Assembly (NCBI GenBank): GCA_021734255.1
Contig: JAIPJM010000009.1
Coordinates: 26,103 to 90,102, forward strand
Source: Fidelibacterota bacterium
GTDB taxonomy: Bacteria; Fidelibacterota; UBA8477; JABMPR01
Direction of reading: 5' to 3'
Length of the DNA: 64,000 nt
The stretch's first letter is position 1. Every line of letters begins with the position of its first letter. The notes below the pieces were generated by a model. It was not told the DNA's origin. It made no database searches and was given only the letters and a program-made list of their open reading frames with translations. Of this stretch, positions 56,424 to 64,000 are shown one piece after another. Both the position numbers and the translations under genes were made by a program.

Positions 56424-59108
56424 TTAAAGATTCAAGAGTTTGTTGATCTTGAGGAGAAACATATTGTCAGCATCCAGTCCCATAGCATGGCGTAGGTCTT
56501 GTACTGGGTCACTGTCGAGGCCATTGGATCCCCACTCAAACACATCGTAAAAAGACGCACCTCTGGACCAGACCACATACATAACGGATCCGACTGAATA
56601 TTCCCATCTCAGAACGAGATTGGATGTAAGCTGCTGGTAATTAAAATCAGAATCAACCCCACCAGTTGGCCAATAATCAAGCATGCCATCCTGATCGAAA
56701 TCCACACCGCTCAGCGCACCATAGGACTCAAACTCCAGAGTGTTATCGTCCAGAGGCGTGAATCGTTTATTGAAGTCCTTCTGTGTTGGATCAGCAACTT
56801 CGATGAAATTGTAGTAATCTCCACCAGTAAGAAAAGCCTGCGTATAATACTGCACTGAAAGTGTGGTACTCAGGATCACATCAGCCCGAAAAGTGAGCGA
56901 AGTGGCGATCTGATCCATACCTGAGAATATGTAGTGGGGGCTCCCCTCATCATCTTCCATGCTGGTGACCCAGGCCCAGGTGTCTTCAAACAGGTTAAAA
57001 TCAGGAGCGAGACTCAGTGAAATGTTCTTTTTTGGTCGCCAGTTGACGCCAGGTGAAAGGCTAATGGCTTTTACTCCGTCATCGTTCTGGAAATAATTTG
57101 CGAATAAGTTGACACTAAGCGCTTTTCGGTAATCCGAGTTCAGGTAAGACCAGATGCCTAAATTATCCGGTCCTTGCACGCCCGGTCCACCCCGGAGATG
57201 GTAGGGTGTCATGCCTCCAATATTCCGGTTGATCCCACCGCCAGCACTCCAGCTGTTAAGAAAAGTCACATGGCCGTTCACATTACCGCCCAGACTCTTG
57301 CGCTCGCCACCAAAGGTCCAATTGGCCCACTGGTTCACATTGATGCGATAATTTTGGAGATATTCATTCGCATTCATGTTGCGGTAGCTTAACCAGAGGA
57401 ATTCATTGATGTTGTCCACCGAACGCATGAATCCCAGATCGTTGACCTCAAATCCGGGACTGGTTGCAAGCACACCGCCGAAGGCATTGAAACGTCCACT
57501 GGTTTTTCCCAGGATGAATTTGCCGGCGTAACCACTAAGGGATGTGGCTGTTGAATCAACTGAGAGATGGGTTGCATCGGGACGCTGAAAATATCGAGAT
57601 GGATGCAATTGGGTACCGAGTATAGCATCCTGGCTACCGGATACATAGCTATAGGCCAGTGCAGATTGGATCAGATAGGTTCTATCATGGAAATTATGGT
57701 TAAAATCAATACCGGTTGTGTAGGCCTTTTCCCTGAGCCAATCCATGCCCGTGTTATCAAGGGAACGCTGTGTGGATGTAAAAATACCACCCAGAGTCGT
57801 CAAGCCTTCTCTGAAATCCTGCTGAACGCGTGTCAAAACGTATGATGTGGCCGGCTCAATGACATTTTCAGATGTGGAGCCGTCATCATAAAGGACCACA
57901 GCCCTCTCCTCAGGGGTGGCAGCTGTCATTAATCCGAGAGAAAGTCCATTATTCAATTTTCCGGTGAATTTACCCGCACCCAGTATACGTGTGTGATCTG
58001 GTTTATCGACGGAAATTGCCGTTGCATCACTCTTATAATCCTGGTATCCCTGTGGGCTCCTGCCGATACGCCTGGAGTAAAAAAGTGTATTTGCAGACTG
58101 ATCCCCATCACCAAAGCCCAATGAGAAATTAAAAATATTGCCGCCTTCGATGAAGAACCCTCGCTTCTCCCGGAAGAAACTTTCGAATTCGGTTAGGTTG
58201 AATTCTGCAGGGTCCGCTTCTACCTGCCCAAAATCTGGATTTATGGTTCCACTGAATGTGAGTCCATTTTCAAAATTTTTGCGGATATCTGCACCAATAT
58301 TCGTGAGTGATTCATACTCATTCACCTCTTTAAGCAGGGCATCATTCGCACCTGACTGCCCCATGATATACGGGGAAACATAAATTGGCTGCTTGGTTTC
58401 AAGCCCTGATAGACCGGTGAGATCCCCATAGTTCGATACGAAACCACTTTGCTCGTGGGACCAATAATTCCAGATCGCCAGTTCATTGTCATTTCTGGGT
58501 AATTCACGGTAGACATTGAGCCCCCATATGGGTTCAGCGCCTGTGTTGAAGCGCAATTCGCGAAAGGGTATGGCGAATTCTGCGGTCCAGCCTTCCGCAT
58601 CAATATTTACGGCACCCTCCCAGACAGCACCCCAATCAAAATCTGCGTTCGTATCATCGTATCTTCTCAGGTCCTGTTTCACACCAGCTGCATTAAGACC
58701 AAATTCAAAGGCCGTGCGATTGTCGTTGTAACTGTCAATTGAAATATAGACCCAATCAGATGGTGATGATTCATCACGTCGGGTTAAAATACCGGTAATT
58801 TGCGACGGATCGCTGTCATAGGCCCGAACGGCTACATAGAGGTGTTCATTATCATAGCAGACTGCGAACTCCGTATCCTGGCTTGGAGCAGCACCGTCTT
58901 CAGGATTACGTTGTTTAAAGTCACCAAATCGCGGCGCCTTTTCCCAGACATAGTCATCCAAATTGCCATCTATCCTGATGCCTGTGCCATTTAACTGGCA
59001 GGCCTCGGCAATCCGCTCTTCACGAACCGCCTTCCCGTCTGCCCGTCCAAATAGCAGTCCGGGTAAGGAAAAGATTATTAGGATAATTAGTGTCTCAGGG
59101 TTTTTCAT
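56424..59108 (-). CDS. DUF5916 outer-membrane protein with CBM9-like N-terminal domain
   Basis: An 894-residue exported protein. A signal peptide (about 1-21) leads to a CBM9-like carbohydrate-binding domain (about 45-220, with IRIDGNLDDYVWEKAPRF and AEFAIPFRELRF). A large DUF5916 beta-barrel follows (about 230-894, starting near PIYVSPYIMG and containing PDFGQVEADPAEFNLTEFE and FFREKRGFFIEG). The protein family is widespread in the FCB group and its role is not established; sugar uptake or proteolysis at the surface has been suspected. Its start is 38 bases from the VSGDI protein gene on the same strand, so they probably share a transcript. Confidence 0.88.
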   Translation of the reverse strand: MKNPETLIILIIFSLPGLLFGRADGKAVREERIAEACQLNGTGIRIDGNLDDYVWEKAPRFGDFKQRNPEDGAAPSQDTEFAVCYDNEHLYVAVRAYDSDPSQITGILTRRDESSPSDWVYISIDSYNDNRTAFEFGLNAAGVKQDLRRYDDTNADFDWGAVWEGAVNIDAEGWTAEFAIPFRELRFNTGAEPIWGLNVYRELPRNDNELAIWNYWSHEQSGFVSNYGDLTGLSGLETKQPIYVSPYIMGQSGANDALLKEVNEYESLTNIGADIRKNFENGLTFSGTINPDFGQVEADPAEFNLTEFESFFREKRGFFIEGGNIFNFSLGFGDGDQSANTLFYSRRIGRSPQGYQDYKSDATAISVDKPDHTRILGAGKFTGKLNNGLSLGLMTAATPEERAVVLYDDGSTSENVIEPATSYVLTRVQQDFREGLTTLGGIFTSTQRSLDNTGMDWLREKAYTTGIDFNHNFHDRTYLIQSALAYSYVSGSQDAILGTQLHPSRYFQRPDATHLSVDSTATSLSGYAGKFILGKTSGRFNAFGGVLATSPGFEVNDLGFMRSVDNINEFLWLSYRNMNANEYLQNYRINVNQWANWTFGGERKSLGGNVNGHVTFLNSWSAGGGINRNIGGMTPYHLRGGPGVQGPDNLGIWSYLNSDYRKALSVNLFANYFQNDDGVKAISLSPGVNWRPKKNISLSLAPDFNLFEDTWAWVTSMEDDEGSPHYIFSGMDQIATSLTFRADVILSTTLSVQYYTQAFLTGGDYYNFIEVADPTQKDFNKRFTPLDDNTLEFESYGALSGVDFDQDGMLDYWPTGGVDSDFNYQQLTSNLVLRWEYSVGSVMYVVWSRGASFYDVFEWGSNGLDSDPVQDLRHAMGLDADNMFLLKINKLLNL

Positions 59109-59146
59109 GGTTTACTCCCTTTTGGAAGGTGTCCAGGGATGATCTC

Positions 59147-59842
59147 TTACTGTACCACCTTCGCGTTAATGATCTCCCCCTCTACCGTTCCACCATTCTT
59201 CAGATAAACAACGACGTTGGTATCATCCTCAGTTACTCTGATCGATCCCTTGACCACAGAATTGAGATCAATAACAACTTCCAGCTTACCCATGGGAAAA
59301 GTGTTACCTCGTCTTCGATTAATGAGAATATCGCCAGCGACTACCGTACCATTGTAGAGTGAAATATCACCAGAAACGGTCTGGAGATTCTCCATAACAC
59401 GTGTGTCATCCAGCTCAAGATCACCACTGACGGTAATTACAGAACCATCGATCCGTGAGCCACCTTCGACAGTGATATCACCACTGACCGTTTTCAGGCG
59501 GCCGTTGATATCATTGGATCCATAGAGATGGATATCACCGCTGACACTTTCGACACTGCCTGTCTCAGCCCCTTTTGCCAGATCAATATCACCGCTGACG
59601 GATTCGACATTTTCCATCTGAGACCTAGGACCGACCTCGATGTCCCCACTCACGGTAGAAACACTGCCATTGATCCTGGCTTTCTTCCCTATGCTGATAT
59701 CGCCACTGACTGAGGATACATTTCTTTTAACTTTCTCCCCACTATCAATGTACAGATCCTTGCTAACAGATGTCTGTCCATGAGCTGCTGCACTCAGGGC
59801 AATAATTAGTGGTAGTGTGAGTAGAGATTTCATCGTTTTCAT
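59147..59842 (-). CDS. Exported VSGDI-repeat beta-solenoid protein (DUF4097-like)
   Basis: A 231-residue exported protein. After a signal peptide (about 1-22) the motif VSGD(I/L) begins at residues 45, 64, 82, 100, 119, 138 and 157, giving seven turns of 18-19 residues, each followed by a two- or three-residue hydrophobic strand (ISIG, IEVG, IDLA, IHLY). This fits a right-handed or DUF4097-like beta-solenoid. The C-terminal 60 residues (from DILINRRRGN) lack the repeat but keep strand-turn patterns. A GGAG ribosome-binding site precedes the ATG. Function unknown; perhaps a surface or periplasmic scaffold. Confidence 0.75.
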   Translation of the reverse strand: MKTMKSLLTLPLIIALSAAAHGQTSVSKDLYIDSGEKVKRNVSSVSGDISIGKKARINGSVSTVSGDIEVGPRSQMENVESVSGDIDLAKGAETGSVESVSGDIHLYGSNDINGRLKTVSGDITVEGGSRIDGSVITVSGDLELDDTRVMENLQTVSGDISLYNGTVVAGDILINRRRGNTFPMGKLEVVIDLNSVVKGSIRVTEDDTNVVVYLKNGGTVEGEIINAKVVQ

Positions 59843-60245
59843 AATTTTCTCCGGTATTTAATGCTTGGGTCGACTCAAATAGTTGGTGATTCGGTATTCG
59901 GCACCATTCTTCGACAAGCGGTTTTTACATGACATTTTTTGCATATCATTATCTAGTATGACGAATATTGTGCCACTCATATCCATGTCTTCTTATGATA
60001 TTATTAATATTGATATTATAGCGTTTAATTTGTGCTCTAGAATATCGCGTTCACAGGATTTTATATCATTAATATATATGTCTATCTGAAAATGATATAA
60101 AAGGAATCATGTTTCAGCTGAATCGATCGCTTTCAATTTTGTTTATGCGACCTGCTTCTTCAGGAGTTTGCTGAAATATGTCAGCAGAGGACAGGTTTAA
60201 TCCCAGCCTCTCCGATAATAGCACAATTATTAAAAAAGGGGGGGA
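59843..60245. other. Non-coding A+T-rich stretch upstream of the VSGDI gene
   Basis: No convincing gene. The part 59930-60100 is very A+T-rich with ATATTAATATTGATATTATAG-like runs, which could bend DNA and house the promoter for the minus-strand VSGDI-DUF5916 unit. A 68-codon plus-strand frame here has no ribosome-binding site and odd composition, so I do not call it. Repeats begin at 60246. Confidence 0.5.
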
Positions 60246-60466
60246 ACCCGTCTTCGATTAATTGTAATTGGAGAGCATGCAGCGGCGTAGCTCTATGATT
60301 GTGGGGAAATTTATTGACCCGTCTTCGCTTTAGTTACCTCAGCGGAGTTAATACTGAGCTGGACGAAGTGACGTGGTCGAGCCTGCACCGACGTAGCTCC
60401 GAAAATAAAACTCATTGAGGGTAAAAGTACCCGCCGTCGCCTCGTAATACTCGGCTATGGCGTGGA
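60246..60466. repeat. Three degenerate repeat units beside tRNA-Leu
   Basis: On the minus strand one element is GAGCTACGYCGNTGCAKGC plus TC (60399-60379 and 60293-60273, 18 of 21 identical), with a more distant relative at 60466-60450. Each is followed by a closing element GCGAMGRCGGGT (60440-60429, 60328-60317) or TCGAAGACGGGT (60257-60246). The sequence between is variable. This looks like expanded copies of a short palindromic intergenic repeat; a similar element is at 6393-6423. Confidence 0.55.
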
Positions 60467-60495
60467 CTCCTACTCTCCTTCAGAGCATAGTCGAG

Positions 60496-60578
60496 TACCG
60501 CGGAGAGGGGTCGAACCTCCACAGGCTGAGCCTACTAGATCCTAAATCTAGCGCGTCTACCAATTCCGCCACCGCGGC
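60496..60578 (-). tRNA. tRNA-Leu (anticodon UAG)
   Basis: An 83-base tRNA on the minus strand. The acceptor stem is GCCGCGG paired with CCGCGGT (first pair G-U), discriminator A. The anticodon arm is CTAGA-TTTAGGA-TCTAG, giving TAG, which reads CUA and related Leu codons. The long variable arm and the T loop TTCGACC support class II Leu. The CCA end is not encoded. It is flanked on both sides by repeats. Confidence 0.95.
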
Positions 60579-60582
60579 ATTA

Positions 60583-60641
60583 TCCGTCTTCGTCTTTCCC
60601 GGAAGTCAAGACTCCGCCGGGATAGCTGATGCACGCATCAG
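60583..60641. repeat. Repeat-like element and hairpin on the 5' side of tRNA-Leu
   Basis: TCCGTCTTCGTC (60583-60594) and GACTCCGCCGGGA (60610-60622) resemble the closing and opening parts of the repeats at 60246-60466. They are followed by GCTGATGC paired with GCATCAGC (60624-60641). The element separates the tRNA from the secA terminator and may include the tRNA promoter. Confidence 0.4.
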
Positions 60642-60682
60642 CAAAAAAAGCCATGAAAGATATACCGTGCAAGGGTCGATGC

Positions 60683-60709
60683 AATAAAAAGCCCCGTTGA
60701 AAACGGGGC
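60683..60709 (-). terminator. Intrinsic terminator after secA
   Basis: On the minus strand GCCCCGTT pairs with AACGGGGC around a three-base loop, followed directly by TTTTTATT. A textbook terminator 27 bases after the secA stop. Confidence 0.9.
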
Positions 60710-60735
60710 GAGTTAAATCCACATGTAATCGAGTG

Positions 60736-63768
<3,033 letters not shown>

Positions 63769-63870
63769 GGCGCTAAAATAATGCCTGTACAGGCTTGGAG
63801 AAGTGCTTTATTTTGAATAATGTCAATTTGAATTTCCCCGGGGTATTGAAATTGTAAGTAATAACAAAAA

Positions 63871-63906
63871 AGAGGCTGTCTCAGAACCTGAGGCGGCCTT
63901 TTTTCA
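63871..63906. terminator. Hairpin terminator upstream of secA
   Basis: AGAGGCTGTCTCAG pairs with CTGAGGCGGCCTT over an AAC loop, about 14 pairs including G-U wobbles on the plus strand, followed by six T. On the minus strand two wobbles become mismatches but six T also follow. No plus-strand gene ends nearby, so it most likely serves a minus-strand gene beyond the window edge. Confidence 0.6.
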
Positions 63907-64000
63907 TTTCCAGCCACGGATAAACACAGATTTCACCAAAAGTTGTTCCTGGACGGATATTTGGTTCTCAGCATGCCATTTGGAGCTTATTCGATCTGTA

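Noticed and set aside
59883..60089. 68-codon plus-strand frame in the A+T-rich gap
   Set aside because: No ribosome-binding site, compositional bias of non-coding DNA and no homology pattern.
60457..60687. 76-codon plus-strand frame over the tRNA
   Set aside because: It runs antisense through tRNA-Leu and repeat sequence.

Overview
This window looks like a chromosomal contig from a Gram-negative bacterium of the FCB superphylum (Bacteroidota, Marinimicrobia/KSB1, Calditrichota or a relative). The evidence is a C-terminal type IX secretion (T9SS) sorting domain, Omp28-, DUF6029-, DUF5916- and PorV-like outer-membrane proteins, many lipoprotein signals, and no rRNA or phage genes. The phylum cannot be fixed from the sequence alone. 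Gene density is high; only one stretch over 300 bases (59843-60495) lacks a protein gene. TTG starts are common.

Layout. 1-3844: [NiFe]-hydrogenase maturation genes hypF (cut by the window edge), hypC, hypD, hypE, with an S23-type four-helix-bundle gene inserted between hypF and hypC and flanked by inverted octamer arrays. 3850-6280 (minus): lipoprotein prolyl oligopeptidase and a DksA/TraR protein. 6460-12378 (minus): a fatty-acid beta-oxidation operon (TetR regulator, acyl-CoA dehydrogenase, thiolase, fused hydratase/dehydrogenase; FadE-FadA-FadN order) behind a near-perfect TetR-type palindrome. 12583-13584: di-haem cytochrome c peroxidase. 13643-21079 (minus): two or three transcription units that together look like a thiol/sulfur redox module: ECF sigma, anti-sigma, glutaredoxin, GroES; then DUF1858; then OsmC, rhodanese, DUF6132, T9SS-sorted protein, TlpA thioredoxin, DUF6029 barrel, Omp28 and DUF2231.

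21163-26095 (minus): translation and transcription housekeeping (prfA, DUF1385, rpmE, aminotransferase, rho), with a structured RNA candidate between rho and the aminotransferase. 26260-32388 (minus): folC, murI, a wall amidase and two outer-membrane proteins in one tight unit. 32490-36209: DUF2164, an outer-membrane barrel, FtsB-like protein and enolase. 36390-41678 (plus): potassium channel, parvulin lipoprotein, YchF, hydrolase and SGNH lipoprotein. 41748-44212 (minus): YjbQ and a pullulanase-type lipoprotein. 44420-52395 (plus): TlpA thioredoxin, small basic protein, ligA, then a carboxylase/mutase block (biotin carboxylase, biotin carrier, TerB-DnaJ protein, methylmalonyl-CoA mutase large subunit, BirA) that could feed propionyl-CoA to succinyl-CoA. 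52396-59842 (minus): metF, response regulator, sensor kinase, DUF5916 protein and a seven-repeat VSGDI beta-solenoid protein. 60246-60641: degenerate repeats around a tRNA-Leu(UAG); 60736-63768: secA.

The most interesting items are the octamer-flanked S23 insertion in the hyp operon, the mutually exclusive RNA folds between rho and the aminotransferase, the 13643-21079 redox module, and the repeat family around the tRNA. None can be called a proven new system from sequence alone.
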